Shown: positions 1-9,279 of the stretch, in pieces
Numbering within the stretch: position 1 is the stretch's first letter
How the letters are laid out: every line of letters begins with the position of its first letter
Source of the DNA: an uncultured Fretibacterium sp.
GTDB lineage: Bacteria > Synergistota > Synergistia > Synergistales > Aminobacteriaceae
DNA: 35,877 bases
NCBI GenBank assembly: GCA_937900285.1
Contig: CALCEM010000022.1
Coordinates: 1-35,877 of the forward strand
Direction: 5' to 3'
Notes under the pieces: model-generated
Database searches by the model: none
Told to the model about the DNA's origin: nothing
The model's input: the letters and a program-made list of their open reading frames with translations, nothing else
Made by a program: the position numbers and the translations under genes

Positions 1-46
1 GGGAGGCGTACTCCTGCCGTAATTTAAATTTATGGTAGGGGAGTTT

Positions 47-424
47 GTGCCAACAATTAATCAACTTGTCCGTTTAGGGCGCGAAGAGAAAAAGAGTAAA
101 AGTAATTCACCGGCATTACAGGGAAATCCTGCCCGTCGTGGAGTTTGCACCAGAGTTTACACGATTACGCCGAAGAAGCCTAATTCAGCATTAAGGAAGG
201 TCGCTCGTGTAAGATTGACTAACGGAATAGAAGTAACGTCATATATACCCGGAATCGGTCATAATTTACAGGAGCACTCTGTTGTTTTAGTTCGTGGAGG
301 ACGTGTAAAAGATTTACCTGGTGTACGTTATCATATTATAAGGGGTACGCTCGACTGTGGCGGAGTAGAAAACAGAAAGCGCAGCCGTTCGAAATATGGT
401 GCGAGAAAGCCTAAAGCTAATTAG
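47..424 (+). CDS. rpsL: 30S ribosomal protein S12
   Basis: S12 lies in the decoding centre of the small subunit and checks codon-anticodon pairing. The GTG at 47 is taken as start because it gives the family N-terminus (PTINQLVR) and sits 3 bases after a strong GGTAGGGGAG Shine-Dalgarno at 34-43; the in-frame ATG at 32 would lie inside that site. The protein is 125 aa, normal for the family. The TPKKPNSA loop with Lys43 and the GGRVKDLPG loop with Lys88 and Asp89 are intact, the typical streptomycin-sensitive form. It is the first gene of the str operon; the promoter must lie upstream of the window. Confidence 0.97.
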   Translation: MPTINQLVRLGREEKKSKSNSPALQGNPARRGVCTRVYTITPKKPNSALRKVARVRLTNGIEVTSYIPGIGHNLQEHSVVLVRGGRVKDLPGVRYHIIRGTLDCGGVENRKRSRSKYGARKPKAN

Positions 425-439
425 GAGGACGGAAAATAA

Positions 440-910
440 ATGCCGAGAAAAGGTCATGTAAAAAAGCGTGCTCCAATTCCTGATATAAGATTTAATAATC
501 CTGCAGCTTCTAGATTTATAAGCAGTTTAATGAAGGGCGGGAAAAGGAGTTTAGCTGAGAGAATATTTTACGGAGCATTGGATGAGGCAGCCGAAAAACT
601 TGGGGTTGAGCCTTTTGAAGTTTTTGATAAGGCCATGAGCAACGTAACGCCCCAAATAGAAGTAAGACCGAGACGAGTGGGAGGAGCTACGTATCAAGTT
701 CCTGTCGAGGTTACTGCTGAACGTGGTGTACAGTTGTCAATTAGATGGATTGTAATGTATGCTCGTGCTAAAAAGGGTATGCCTATGAAAGAAAGATTAA
801 TGCGCGAGTTAATGGATGCTTATAAAAATGAGGGAGCTTCGATTAAGCGCCGTGATGATACTCACAGGATGGCGGAAGCTAATAGGGCATTTGCGCATTA
901 TAGATTTTAA
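440..910 (+). CDS. rpsG: 30S ribosomal protein S7
   Basis: S7 nucleates assembly of the 16S rRNA 3' major domain (the head) and lines the E site. The length of 156 aa is exactly usual, with the conserved MPRKG start and the RPRRVGGATYQVP beta-hairpin region. An AGGAGG at 423-428 begins at the rpsL stop, so translation is probably coupled to rpsL. In E. coli S7 is the translational repressor of the str operon; whether this applies here cannot be read from the sequence. Confidence 0.98.
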   Translation: MPRKGHVKKRAPIPDIRFNNPAASRFISSLMKGGKRSLAERIFYGALDEAAEKLGVEPFEVFDKAMSNVTPQIEVRPRRVGGATYQVPVEVTAERGVQLSIRWIVMYARAKKGMPMKERLMRELMDAYKNEGASIKRRDDTHRMAEANRAFAHYRF

Positions 911-934
911 TTTTTAGTTTGTGGGTGTAGATTT

Positions 935-2995
935 TTGGAGATTTCTAAATTACGTAACATCGGAATAGCTGCACATATAGATGCCGGCAAGACTACGACA
1001 AGCGAGAGAATTTTATATTACACTGGCAGTAATTATAAAGTCGGCGAGGTTCATGAAGGTACGGCCACTATGGACTGGATGGAACAGGAGAGGGAACGCG
1101 GAATTACAATAACTTCTGCTGCTACTACTTGTGCATGGAAGGGCTATACAATAAATTTAATTGACACTCCTGGCCATGTTGATTTTACTGTTGAAGTTGA
1201 GCGTTCGATGAGAGTTCTTGATGGAGCAGTTGCTGTATTTTGTGCAGTTGGAGGGGTTGAGCCTCAATCGGAAACGGTATGGAGACAGGCAGATAAATAT
1301 CACGTTCCGAGAATAGCATTTGTAAATAAAATGGATCGAGTCGGAGCAGATTTTGAGGCTGTTGTGTCGGCCATGCGTGAGAGGTTAGGAGCTTGTGCAA
1401 TACCTTTACAATTACCGATTGGAGCAGAAGATGATTTTTCTGGAGTAGTGGATTTAATAGACCAGAAGGCTTTATATTTTTCTGGTGTTTTAGGTCAGAA
1501 GCCGTCTGAAGGTGTTATACCGGCAGAACTTGCAGTGAAGGCGCAAAAGGGTCGCGATGAAATAATAGAGGCGTTATCAGATTTCAGCGATGATATTATG
1601 ACGTTGTATCTTGAAGGCAAGCCCGTAAGCTCCGAATTAATTCGCAAGACATTACGCGAGGTGACAATTAAATTAAAGGCCGTTCCGGTTTTATGCGGTT
1701 CAGCTTTTAAAAATAAATGTGTTGAGCCTTTGCTTGATGCGGTTGTTGAATATTTGCCGAGTCCTATAGATTTGCCGCCAATTGAGGGAAGATCGCCGAG
1801 TGATCCTGAAAAAATAATTGAGCGTCACAGCAGTCCGGATGAACCGTTTACGGCATTAGCTTTTAAAATTGCAGTTGATCCGTTTTTGGGAAAAATATTT
1901 TTCTTGCGTGTATATTCCGGAAAACTTGAAAAGGGCAGCACGTTATTTAATACAGCTTCAGGAAAGCGCGAGAGAATAGGGCGTATAATGCGTATGCACT
2001 CGAACAAGCGCGAGGATATAGACTCAATGGAAGCCGGAATGATCGTAGCAGTTCCAAGTTTAAGGGATACTAGAACGGGTGATACTTTATGCGATGAAGC
2101 GAATCCTATTGTGCTTGAGAGTTTGGAATTTCCTGAGCCTGTTATTTCGTTAGCAGTAGAGCCGGCGACCCAGCAGGATAAAGTAAAATTATCTAAAGGG
2201 TTAAACGCGTTATCGGATGAAGACCCAACGTTTAAAGTTCATAACGATGAGGAGAGCGGTCAGACAGTAATTTCAGGGATGGGCGAATTACATCTTGAAA
2301 TTATTGTGGACAGGTTAAAACGTGAGTTCGGTGTAGATGTCAGGGTCGGTAATCCTCAAGTTGCGTACAGAGAAGCGATCAGGAAGCCGGCGCGTGCAGA
2401 AGGTAAATATATACGTCAATCTGGCGGGCGCGGTCAATATGGACACGTAGTATTTGAGATCGAGCCGATCGAAGGGAATAAATTTGAATTTGAAGACAGG
2501 ATCGTCGGCGGAGTTATTCCTAAAGAGTTTATTACTTCAGTTGAAAAAGGTCTTGAGGATGCTATACAGTCCGGAGTGTTGGGCGGATATCCAGTAATAG
2601 GCGTAAAAGTTGCTTTAGTTGACGGCTCATATCATGAGGTTGACAGCTCGGAAATGGCGTTTAAAATAGCTGCGTCTATGGGATTCAAGGAAGCAATGAA
2701 GAAAGCTGATCCCGTTTTAATGGAGCCTGTTATGTCGGTCGAGGTTGTAACGCCTGAGGATTATGTTGGGGATGTAATAGGTGATTTATCGTCTAGACGT
2801 GGTAGAATTGACGGGATGGACGTAAGAGCCAACGCGAGAATAATAAAAGCATTTGTCCCATTAGTAGGGATGTTCGGATATGCTACGGATTTGAGGAGCA
2901 AGACATCTGGACGTGCAAATTATTCGATGCAATTTGATCATTATGAGCAAACACCTGCTGAAGTTAGTGAAAAGATTTTGCAGGGAAAAATTTAG
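935..2995 (+). CDS. fusA: Elongation factor G
   Basis: This GTPase catalyses translocation and, with RRF, ribosome recycling. The 686 residues show G1 AHIDAGKTT (13-21), G3 DTPGH (77-81, His81 catalytic) and G4 NKMD (131-134), followed by domains II-V; the C-terminal part shows the expected GGVIPKEF and SSRRGRIDG segments. It starts with TTG at 935, the only start that matches the family N-terminus, preceded by a weak GTGGGTG ribosome site. The tail is short relative to the usual 690-700 aa. It sits between rpsG and tuf as in classical str operons. Confidence 0.98.
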   Translation: MEISKLRNIGIAAHIDAGKTTTSERILYYTGSNYKVGEVHEGTATMDWMEQERERGITITSAATTCAWKGYTINLIDTPGHVDFTVEVERSMRVLDGAVAVFCAVGGVEPQSETVWRQADKYHVPRIAFVNKMDRVGADFEAVVSAMRERLGACAIPLQLPIGAEDDFSGVVDLIDQKALYFSGVLGQKPSEGVIPAELAVKAQKGRDEIIEALSDFSDDIMTLYLEGKPVSSELIRKTLREVTIKLKAVPVLCGSAFKNKCVEPLLDAVVEYLPSPIDLPPIEGRSPSDPEKIIERHSSPDEPFTALAFKIAVDPFLGKIFFLRVYSGKLEKGSTLFNTASGKRERIGRIMRMHSNKREDIDSMEAGMIVAVPSLRDTRTGDTLCDEANPIVLESLEFPEPVISLAVEPATQQDKVKLSKGLNALSDEDPTFKVHNDEESGQTVISGMGELHLEIIVDRLKREFGVDVRVGNPQVAYREAIRKPARAEGKYIRQSGGRGQYGHVVFEIEPIEGNKFEFEDRIVGGVIPKEFITSVEKGLEDAIQSGVLGGYPVIGVKVALVDGSYHEVDSSEMAFKIAASMGFKEAMKKADPVLMEPVMSVEVVTPEDYVGDVIGDLSSRRGRIDGMDVRANARIIKAFVPLVGMFGYATDLRSKTSGRANYSMQFDHYEQTPAEVSEKILQGKI

Positions 2996-3030
2996 ATTTT
3001 TAATTCAAAATTAGGAGAGTTATAAGAGTT

Positions 3031-4230
3031 ATGGCAAAAGAGAAATTTGAGAGGAATAAGACACATTTAAATATCGGAACGATCGGACATATCGATCACG
3101 GTAAAACGACATTAACAGCAGCTATTACGAAATGTCTTGCTACGAAGAAATATGCTGAATATACAGCATATGACATGATCGACAAAGCTCCGGAAGAGCG
3201 TGAACGCGGAATTACGATTAATATTGCACACGTTGAATATGAGACTGATAAGAGACATTATGCACATATCGACTGCCCCGGACATGCTGACTACATTAAG
3301 AACATGATCACCGGTGCTGCACAGATGGACGGCGCAATTTTGGTTGTCAGTGCTGCTGATGGTCCTATGCCTCAGACTCGTGAGCACGTATTATTAGCTC
3401 GTCAGGTTAACGTTCCTGCGTTAGTAGTATTCATGAACAAGACTGATCAGGTTGACGATCCTGAATTATTAGATCTTGTAGAGATGGAAGTCCGTGAGCT
3501 TTTAAATAAATACGAATTTCCTGGCGATGATATTCCTGTTATTCGTGGTTCAGCTCTTGAAGTTTTGGAAAAAGGTAACGGAACTCGTGAAGATCCAATT
3601 TGTAAACCGATTTGGGATTTAATGGATGCATGCGACAATTATATTCCTGAGCCTGTACGCGAAAAAGATAAACCGTTCTTAATGCCTATCGAAGACGTAT
3701 TTACGATTACTGGACGCGGAACAGTTGTAACGGGACGTGTTGAGCGCGGAATCGTTAAAGCCGGTGAAGAAGTTGAGATCGTTGGAATGGGTGATACTCG
3801 CAAGACGGTTGCCACATCGTTGGAAATGTTCAGAAAGATTCTTGACGATGCAGAGGCCGGCGACAACGTGGGGGTATTATTACGCGGAATCGACAAAGAT
3901 GAAGTACAGCGCGGACAGGTATTAGCGAAGCCCGGAACAGTTACGCCTCATACGAAATTTAAAGGTGAAGTTTACGTATTAAAGAAGGAAGAGGGCGGCC
4001 GTCATACTCCGTTCTTTGCAGGATATAAACCGCAATTCTATTTTAGAACGACGGACGTAACCGGAAATATTAAACTTCCAGAGGGTGTAGAAATGGTAAT
4101 GCCTGGCGATAATGCTACGTTTGAAGTTGATTTAATAGTACCGATCGCAATGGAAGAAGGATTAAGGTTCGCAGTTCGTGAGGGTGGACACACTGTCGGA
4201 GCAGGAGTCGTAACTCAGGTAATCGAATAA
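3031..4230 (+). CDS. tuf: Elongation factor Tu
   Basis: EF-Tu delivers aminoacyl-tRNA to the A site. The length of 399 aa is normal. Visible motifs are G1 HIDHGKTT (20-27), the effector loop RGITI, G3 DCPGH (80-84, His84 catalytic) and G4 NKTD (135-138), where Thr replaces the commoner Cys. A clear AGGAGAG precedes the ATG. The 35-base gap from fusA is the largest inside the translation block, and only 12 bases separate it from rpsJ, so the str and S10 operons are fused here. The sequence resembles Synergistota EF-Tu as I remember it (inference). Confidence 0.98.
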   Translation: MAKEKFERNKTHLNIGTIGHIDHGKTTLTAAITKCLATKKYAEYTAYDMIDKAPEERERGITINIAHVEYETDKRHYAHIDCPGHADYIKNMITGAAQMDGAILVVSAADGPMPQTREHVLLARQVNVPALVVFMNKTDQVDDPELLDLVEMEVRELLNKYEFPGDDIPVIRGSALEVLEKGNGTREDPICKPIWDLMDACDNYIPEPVREKDKPFLMPIEDVFTITGRGTVVTGRVERGIVKAGEEVEIVGMGDTRKTVATSLEMFRKILDDAEAGDNVGVLLRGIDKDEVQRGQVLAKPGTVTPHTKFKGEVYVLKKEEGGRHTPFFAGYKPQFYFRTTDVTGNIKLPEGVEMVMPGDNATFEVDLIVPIAMEEGLRFAVREGGHTVGAGVVTQVIE

Positions 4231-4242
4231 GAGTCGTACATC

Positions 4243-4548
4243 ATGGCACGTAAAATCAGAATACGGCTAAAGTCATTTGATCACAGAGTGTTAGATGCTT
4301 CGGCCGCGCAAATAGCGGAGACTGCGCAGGGGACAGGTGCTCGTGTATCAGGGCCGATACCGTTGCCGACTGAAATAGGTCGCGTAACGATATTAAAATC
4401 CCCTCATAAGGATAAGGACGCTCGTGAACAGTATGAAATGCGTACGCACAAGCGTTTAATAGATATAATTGATCCGACACAAAAGACGATGGATGCATTA
4501 ATGCAGTTAAATTTATCGTCTGGAGTAGATATACAGATTAAATTTTAA
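4243..4548 (+). CDS. rpsJ: 30S ribosomal protein S10 (NusE)
   Basis: S10 is a head protein of the small subunit and also the NusE partner of NusB and NusG in antitermination. It is 101 aa with the typical RIRLKSFDHRVLDASA start and THKRLIDI segment. No strong Shine-Dalgarno lies in the 12 bases after the tuf stop, so it may depend on ribosomes coming off tuf. It is the first gene of the S10 operon. Confidence 0.98.
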   Translation: MARKIRIRLKSFDHRVLDASAAQIAETAQGTGARVSGPIPLPTEIGRVTILKSPHKDKDAREQYEMRTHKRLIDIIDPTQKTMDALMQLNLSSGVDIQIKF

Positions 4549-4563
4549 GGAGAGTATTTCAGT

Positions 4564-5190
4564 ATGCCTATTGGAATTCTGGGGAAAAAAATCGGCATGA
4601 CGCAAATATACGACTCTGAAGGGCAAGCCGTAGCAGTTACGGTAATTTCTGCCGGGCCGTGTAGTGTTGTTGCTGTTAGAACCCCTGAACAGAACGGTTA
4701 TAAGGCTGTTCTTCTCGGCTATGGAGCTGTTAAGGCGCATAAGCTGTCCAAACCGTTAAAAGTTATGTTCGAGAAGCTGAAACTTGAACCAAAGAAGACG
4801 CTCAAGGAGTTCAGACTTGATGATGTTGCAGGTTATGAAGTTGGCCAGGAAATAAAGGCTGATATATTTGCCGAAGGTGAAAAAATAAACGTTAAGGGCG
4901 TTTCCAAAGGTAAAGGATTCGCCGGCGTTATAAAGCGTCATCATTTTGGCGGTCAGCAGTTCAGTCACGGTACTTCAGTTGAACATCGTCACGGAGGTTC
5001 CAGCGGAGCTATTTCGTATCCCGGTCGAGTATTTCCCGGTAAGAGAATGCCCGGACATATGGGAAGCGAAAAAGTTACCGTTAAAAATCTTACAGTTATG
5101 GCTGTAGACCTTGAGAACAATTTATTAGTTGTAAAAGGTGCAGTACCAGGCTCACGTAACAGCCTGCTTGCGCTTTATAAAAGGGCGTAA
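4564..5190 (+). CDS. rplC: 50S ribosomal protein L3
   Basis: L3 is an early-assembly protein whose loop reaches the peptidyl-transferase centre. It is 208 aa, begins with the conserved GILGKKIGMTQIYD and contains the central SHGTSVEHRHGGS loop and PGRVFPGKRMPGHMG, which mark the family. An AAGGAGAG ribosome site follows the rpsJ stop closely. Confidence 0.98.
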   Translation: MPIGILGKKIGMTQIYDSEGQAVAVTVISAGPCSVVAVRTPEQNGYKAVLLGYGAVKAHKLSKPLKVMFEKLKLEPKKTLKEFRLDDVAGYEVGQEIKADIFAEGEKINVKGVSKGKGFAGVIKRHHFGGQQFSHGTSVEHRHGGSSGAISYPGRVFPGKRMPGHMGSEKVTVKNLTVMAVDLENNLLVVKGAVPGSRNSLLALYKRA

Positions 5191-5206
5191 AGGAGGTTAA
5201 ATCGTA

Positions 5207-5839
5207 ATGCCAGTTGTAAAAGTATACGAATTTACAGGGGAGCGAGCTGGAGAGCTGGAAGTTTCGCCGGAAGTTTTCGACGTTGCTTTAAATATGCCGG
5301 TAGTTCATCAAGTAGTTGTGGCACATCTTGCGAATTGTCGTCAAGGCACTCACAGCACTAAGACTCGCGGAGATGTTAGCGGTGGCGGTAAAAAGCCATG
5401 GAGACAGAAACATACGGGGCGCGCTCGTCAAGGTAGTACTCGTTCGCCGATTTGGGCGCATGGTGGAGTTGCACACGGACCGCATCCGAGGGATTATCAC
5501 CAGAAAGTAAATAAAAAAGTCCGTCAGCTTGCTATGAAATGCGTATTATCTGATAGAGTTCGTGAAGATTTGTTATTGATTGTGAAAGGTCTTGACACAA
5601 TTGAAAAACCTTCAACTAAGACGATGAAAAATTTACTCACTGCGATCGGTGCTGAAAAAGCTCTTGTGGTTTATCACACTAATCCAAACGGAGTAAATAT
5701 CGTGAAATCCGTCAGAAATTTGCCCGGTATGAAATGTTTAAACGCTGATAGTCTTAACGTTTACGATATTTTGAAGGCTAAAAATTTGGTAATGACACCT
5801 GAAGTAATTAAGAGGCTTGAGGAGGTATATTCGGCATGA
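5207..5839 (+). CDS. rplD: 50S ribosomal protein L4
   Basis: L4 is an assembly initiator whose long loop lines the exit tunnel; in E. coli it represses its own S10 operon. It is 210 aa with the basic extended loop at about residues 47-105 (GGGKKPWRQKHTGRARQGS, then HGPHPRDY). AGGAGG precedes the ATG. Its TGA stop overlaps the rplW start in an ATGA junction. Confidence 0.98.
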   Translation: MPVVKVYEFTGERAGELEVSPEVFDVALNMPVVHQVVVAHLANCRQGTHSTKTRGDVSGGGKKPWRQKHTGRARQGSTRSPIWAHGGVAHGPHPRDYHQKVNKKVRQLAMKCVLSDRVREDLLLIVKGLDTIEKPSTKTMKNLLTAIGAEKALVVYHTNPNGVNIVKSVRNLPGMKCLNADSLNVYDILKAKNLVMTPEVIKRLEEVYSA

Positions 5840-6132
5840 ATTTAACTGCTCATGACATAATAATCAGGCCGGTTATTACGGAAAAATCTAGCGCATTAAT
5901 GGCCATGAGTAAATATACATTCGAGGTTCATAAGAGCGCGAATAAGATTCAAATACGTAAAGCTGTCGAAGAAGTATTTAATGTTAAAGTTGCGAGCGTT
6001 AATACGTTGAATGTGAAAGGCAAATTACGTCGTCGCGGTGTAACAAAGGGCTATACTCGTTCATGGAAAAAAGCAATTGTGGCACTTAAACCTGATCAAC
6101 GTATAGAATTTTTTGAGGGTGCTTCGATTTAG
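5836..6132 (+). CDS. rplW: 50S ribosomal protein L23
   Basis: L23 sits at the tunnel exit and docks trigger factor and the signal recognition particle. It is 98 aa with the usual DIIIRPVITEKS start and the basic KLRRRG hairpin. It starts in a 4-base ATGA overlap with rplD; the ribosome site TTGAGGAGGT lies inside the rplD end, so translational coupling is expected. Confidence 0.98.
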   Translation: MNLTAHDIIIRPVITEKSSALMAMSKYTFEVHKSANKIQIRKAVEEVFNVKVASVNTLNVKGKLRRRGVTKGYTRSWKKAIVALKPDQRIEFFEGASI

Positions 6133-6146
6133 GAGGATTTTTTTCG

Positions 6147-6974
6147 ATGTCAATAAAACAGTTTAAGCCTTATACACCCGGTCGCCGTCAAATGGCAATA
6201 CAGGGGCGCGAGGATATCACCAGCCAGAAGCCTGAGCGTTCTCTTGTAGTAGCTTTAAAGAAGCATGGCGGCAGAAATAATACAGGCCGTATAACGATGC
6301 GTCATCGTGGTGGTGGCGAGCGTCGTGCGTATAGAATAATAGATTTTAAGCGCGATAAAATAGGTATTCCCGGAAAAATCGCAACAGTTGAATATGATCC
6401 AAATCGTAACGCTAGGATTGCACTTGTAAATTATGCAGATGGCGAAAAAAGATATATAATTTTGCCGAAGGGAATAGGCGTAGGCGATGTAATTCATTCT
6501 GGAGCAGAAAGCGATATAACTCCCGGAAATGCGTTAAAGTTAAAGGATATCCCAGTTGGTACGGTTGTTCACAATATAGAACTTCAGCCCGGCTGCGGTG
6601 GTAAACTTGTGAGGTCTGCCGGAACTTCAGCGCAATTAATGGCTAAAGAAGGCAAATACGCATATATAAGGATGCCTAGCGGAGAATTGAGATTAATATT
6701 ACTTGAATGTATGGCGGTAATTGGCCAGGTTGGTAACGAGGATTATGAGAATATTTCACTCGGAAAAGCCGGCAAAACTCGTCATAAAGGTCGCCGTCCC
6801 AGTGTTCGCGGTATGGTCATGAACCCAGTTGATCACCCGATGGGCGGTGGAGAAGGCAAAAGCAAAAGTAATAAACATCCCGTCTCTCCTTGGGGAACAC
6901 CTGCGAAGGGTTACAGAACTCGTAAGCGTAAACCTTCAGACAGATTAATAGTCCGCAGACGTTATGACAAGTAG
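6147..6974 (+). CDS. rplB: 50S ribosomal protein L2
   Basis: L2 joins the subunits and supports peptidyl transfer. It is 275 aa, a standard length, starting IKQFKPYTPGRR. The near-C-terminal NPVDHPMGGGEGKS segment contains the conserved histidine of the peptidyl-transferase support loop. An AGGAGG lies right after the rplW stop. Confidence 0.98.
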   Translation: MSIKQFKPYTPGRRQMAIQGREDITSQKPERSLVVALKKHGGRNNTGRITMRHRGGGERRAYRIIDFKRDKIGIPGKIATVEYDPNRNARIALVNYADGEKRYIILPKGIGVGDVIHSGAESDITPGNALKLKDIPVGTVVHNIELQPGCGGKLVRSAGTSAQLMAKEGKYAYIRMPSGELRLILLECMAVIGQVGNEDYENISLGKAGKTRHKGRRPSVRGMVMNPVDHPMGGGEGKSKSNKHPVSPWGTPAKGYRTRKRKPSDRLIVRRRYDK

Positions 6975-6989
6975 GGAGGCTGAATAAAA

Positions 6990-7256
6990 TTGCGTTCAAC
7001 CAAAAAAGGACCGTTTATAGAGCAGAGATTATTAGACAGAATCGAAGCTATGAATGAATCCGGCAATAAAAAAGTCGTAAAAACTTGGTCGCGCCGTTCT
7101 ACTGTAGTGCCTCAAATGATAGGGCATACAATAGCGGTACATAATGGGCGTATGCATTTACCGGTTTACATAAGTGAAAACATGGTAGGTCATAAATTAG
7201 GCGAATTTGCTCCGACCAGAAAATTTGGACATCATGCCGGACAGGATAAGAAGTAG
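6990..7256 (+). CDS. rpsS: 30S ribosomal protein S19
   Basis: S19 forms a head complex with S13 near the A site. It is 88 aa. The TTG at 6990 is the start because it gives the canonical RSTKKGPFIE N-terminus and follows a TAGGGAGGCT site overlapping the rplB stop. The C-terminal GEFAPTRKFGHH is typical. Confidence 0.98.
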   Translation: MRSTKKGPFIEQRLLDRIEAMNESGNKKVVKTWSRRSTVVPQMIGHTIAVHNGRMHLPVYISENMVGHKLGEFAPTRKFGHHAGQDKK

Positions 7257-7270
7257 GAAGGTAAAGAGTT

Positions 7271-7618
7271 ATGCCGGAAATTAAGACAGCAAAGGCCATG
7301 ACGCGTAATGCTAGAATATCGCCGATGAAAGTTCGTCAGGTGTTGGCATTAATTCGCGGGAAATCAGCTGAAAGAGCAAGCATAATATTAAAATTCAGCG
7401 ATAAGAAGGCCGCAAGAATAATATTAAAAGTCTTGAACAGTGCTATGGCAAATGCGGAGCATAACTATGGGATGGATCTTGATAAATTATATGTGCATGA
7501 GGCTTATGCTGATCAAGGTCCGGTAATGAAGAGGTTCAGGCCAGTATCGATGGGTCGTGCTCATCCTTATGTGCATAGGACTTCACATGTTACTATATTG
7601 CTCGGCGAACGTGCATAG
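7271..7618 (+). CDS. rplV: 50S ribosomal protein L22
   Basis: L22 contacts all 23S domains and its hairpin narrows the exit tunnel. It is 115 aa with the family PMKVRQVLALIRGK segment and the hairpin region GPVMKRFRPVSMGRAHPY. AGGAAGG overlapping the rpsS stop serves as ribosome site. Confidence 0.98.
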   Translation: MPEIKTAKAMTRNARISPMKVRQVLALIRGKSAERASIILKFSDKKAARIILKVLNSAMANAEHNYGMDLDKLYVHEAYADQGPVMKRFRPVSMGRAHPYVHRTSHVTILLGERA

Positions 7619-7639
7619 TTCAGGGAGGATTTTTTCATA

Positions 7640-8323
7640 ATGGGACAGAAAGTTCACCCAGTAGGTTACCGTCTTGGAGTTGTTGCGGAATGCCCTTCGA
7701 GATGGTATGCGGATAAAAAGAATTACGCTAAAAAATTACATGAAGATATTAAATTGCGTAAATATATCCATAAGCGTTGGGAAGGCGCGGGAATTTCACG
7801 CATAGAGATAGAGCGCGTGGGACCTGTTGTTAGGTTCACAATTTATACCGCCCGGCCCGGAGTGGTCATAGGTCGCGGTGGCAACGAGATTCAGACCATT
7901 AAAAACGAGCTTCAAGCTATAACCGGCGGTAAAGTCATGGTAAATGTTAATGACATTAAAAACCCTGATGTTGAAGCCCAGCTTGTTGCCGAAGGTATAG
8001 CGAGTTCTCTTGAGCGTCGTGTATCGTTCAGAAGGGCAATGAAACAGGCAATTTTCAGAGCTACAAAAGCAGGCGTATACGGGATTAAAGCTCAAGTAGC
8101 AGGAAGGCTCGGCGGTGCTGAAATTGCTCGTACAGAATGGTATAACGAGGGCAGATTACCGTTGTCAACGATTAAAGCCGATATAGATTACGGATTTGCT
8201 GAAGCTAGGACTATGTACGGCGTAATAGGTTGTAAAATCTGGATATATCGTAATAGAGACGGCGAGAAAGCTGCAGCACCTGCACGTCCTGCCAGAACTA
8301 GACCAGCGAATAAGGGGGCATAA
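7640..8323 (+). CDS. rpsC: 30S ribosomal protein S3
   Basis: S3 lies at the mRNA entry channel and has helicase function together with S4 and S5. It is 227 aa, with the MGQKVHPVGYRLG start and a KH type 2 domain whose GxxG loop reads GRGGNEI at about residue 75. The C-terminal domain includes RTEWYNEGRLPLSTI. The tail is Ala/Pro/Arg rich. AGGGAGGA precedes the ATG. Confidence 0.98.
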   Translation: MGQKVHPVGYRLGVVAECPSRWYADKKNYAKKLHEDIKLRKYIHKRWEGAGISRIEIERVGPVVRFTIYTARPGVVIGRGGNEIQTIKNELQAITGGKVMVNVNDIKNPDVEAQLVAEGIASSLERRVSFRRAMKQAIFRATKAGVYGIKAQVAGRLGGAEIARTEWYNEGRLPLSTIKADIDYGFAEARTMYGVIGCKIWIYRNRDGEKAAAPARPARTRPANKGA

Positions 8324-8329
8324 TTTAAA

Positions 8330-8749
8330 ATGTTAATGCCTAGCCGTGTAAAATTTAGGAAGTCGCACAGATCACCGCTCAGAGGAATTTCAAAGGGCGG
8401 TACATACGTGGCGTTTGGAGATTATGGCATTCAGGCACTTGAAAATATTTGGCTGACTGCTAGACAGATCGAGGCGACGCGTGTTGCGATTTCCAGAAAA
8501 ATGAAAAAGGGCGGAAAAATCTGGATCAGAGTATTTCCAGACAGGCCGTATACAAAAAAGCCTCTTGAAACTCGTATGGGTAAAGGAAAAGGCGCACCAG
8601 AATTTTGGGTAGCTGCAGTAAAACGCGGTAGAGTGTTATTTGAATTTTCAGGAATCACTGAAGATGTAGCACAGGACGCATTTAGAACAGCTTCTCATAA
8701 ATTGCCCGTCAAAGTTCGTTTGGTACGTAGTGGCGGAGGGAGTGAGTAG
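8330..8749 (+). CDS. rplP: 50S ribosomal protein L16
   Basis: L16 organises the A-site tRNA region of the large subunit. It is 139 aa, starting MLMPSRVKFRKSHR and including the MGKGKGAPEFWVA loop that touches tRNA. It begins 6 bases after rpsC, using the GGGGGC site at the rpsC end. Its own end encodes the ribosome site for rpmC. Confidence 0.98.
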   Translation: MLMPSRVKFRKSHRSPLRGISKGGTYVAFGDYGIQALENIWLTARQIEATRVAISRKMKKGGKIWIRVFPDRPYTKKPLETRMGKGKGAPEFWVAAVKRGRVLFEFSGITEDVAQDAFRTASHKLPVKVRLVRSGGGSE

Positions 8750-8753
8750 TCTG

Positions 8754-8987
8754 ATGGACGCTAATATGAAGCCAGCTAAACTCCGCGAATTAACAGCAGA
8801 GGAAATAGCCGGGAAGATTAAGGAATATAAGACAGAATTATTTAATTTGCGCTTTCAGAATGCGGTCGGAAGATTAAAAAATACTAGTCGTATACGTGAA
8901 GTAAGGAAGACTATAGCGAGATTGATGACGATTGCATATGAAAAAGCAAAGTTACAGGAAAAGGGAGCATTAAACGATGCCGAATAA
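8754..8987 (+). CDS. rpmC: 50S ribosomal protein L29
   Basis: L29 is a small helical-hairpin protein near the tunnel exit, next to L23. The ATG at 8754 is preferred: it is 11 bases from GGAGGGAG (8735-8742), while the family-like MKPAKLRELT start at 8766 is 23 bases away and the upstream GTG at 8730 lies before the site. This gives 77 aa. The core has the typical LFNLRFQNAVGRLKNTSRIR. It overlaps rpsQ by 11 bases. Confidence 0.93.
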   Translation: MDANMKPAKLRELTAEEIAGKIKEYKTELFNLRFQNAVGRLKNTSRIREVRKTIARLMTIAYEKAKLQEKGALNDAE

Positions 8988-9279
8988 TGAACAGGCACAC
9001 CGTAAAATTAGGGTCGGCACTGTAGTCAGCGATAAAATGGACAAAACTATTATTGTCAAAGTTGAACGCATGGCAGAACATCCCCTTTACGGAAAGAGAA
9101 TAAAAAGAGCTAAAAAATACGCAGCTCATGACGTTAATAACGAGTGCAAGATTGGCGATCAAGTGCGTATAGGCGAAACCAGACCTTTAAGCAAAACAAA
9201 ACGCTGGGAATTATTAGAAATAGTACGTCGTGCTCCAGTTTTTGGAAATGAAAATGTTGCGGAGGACGAAGGATTATGA
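8977..9279 (+). CDS. rpsQ: 30S ribosomal protein S17
   Basis: S17 is a primary 16S-binding OB-fold protein of the small-subunit body. It is 100 aa, with the typical GTVVSDKMDKTIIV core, HPLYGKRIKRAKKY and the RPLSKTKRWEL motif. It starts inside the rpmC end and ends in an ATGA overlap with rplN, so three genes are chained by overlaps. Confidence 0.98.
   Translation: MPNNEQAHRKIRVGTVVSDKMDKTIIVKVERMAEHPLYGKRIKRAKKYAAHDVNNECKIGDQVRIGETRPLSKTKRWELLEIVRRAPVFGNENVAEDEGL

Noticed and set aside
1..27. Possible C-terminal end of an upstream gene (a short frame ending in TAA at 25-27 or at 20-22)
   Set aside because: Only six to eight codons are available and no frame matches a family I can name (rpoC or an L7Ae-like protein would be expected).
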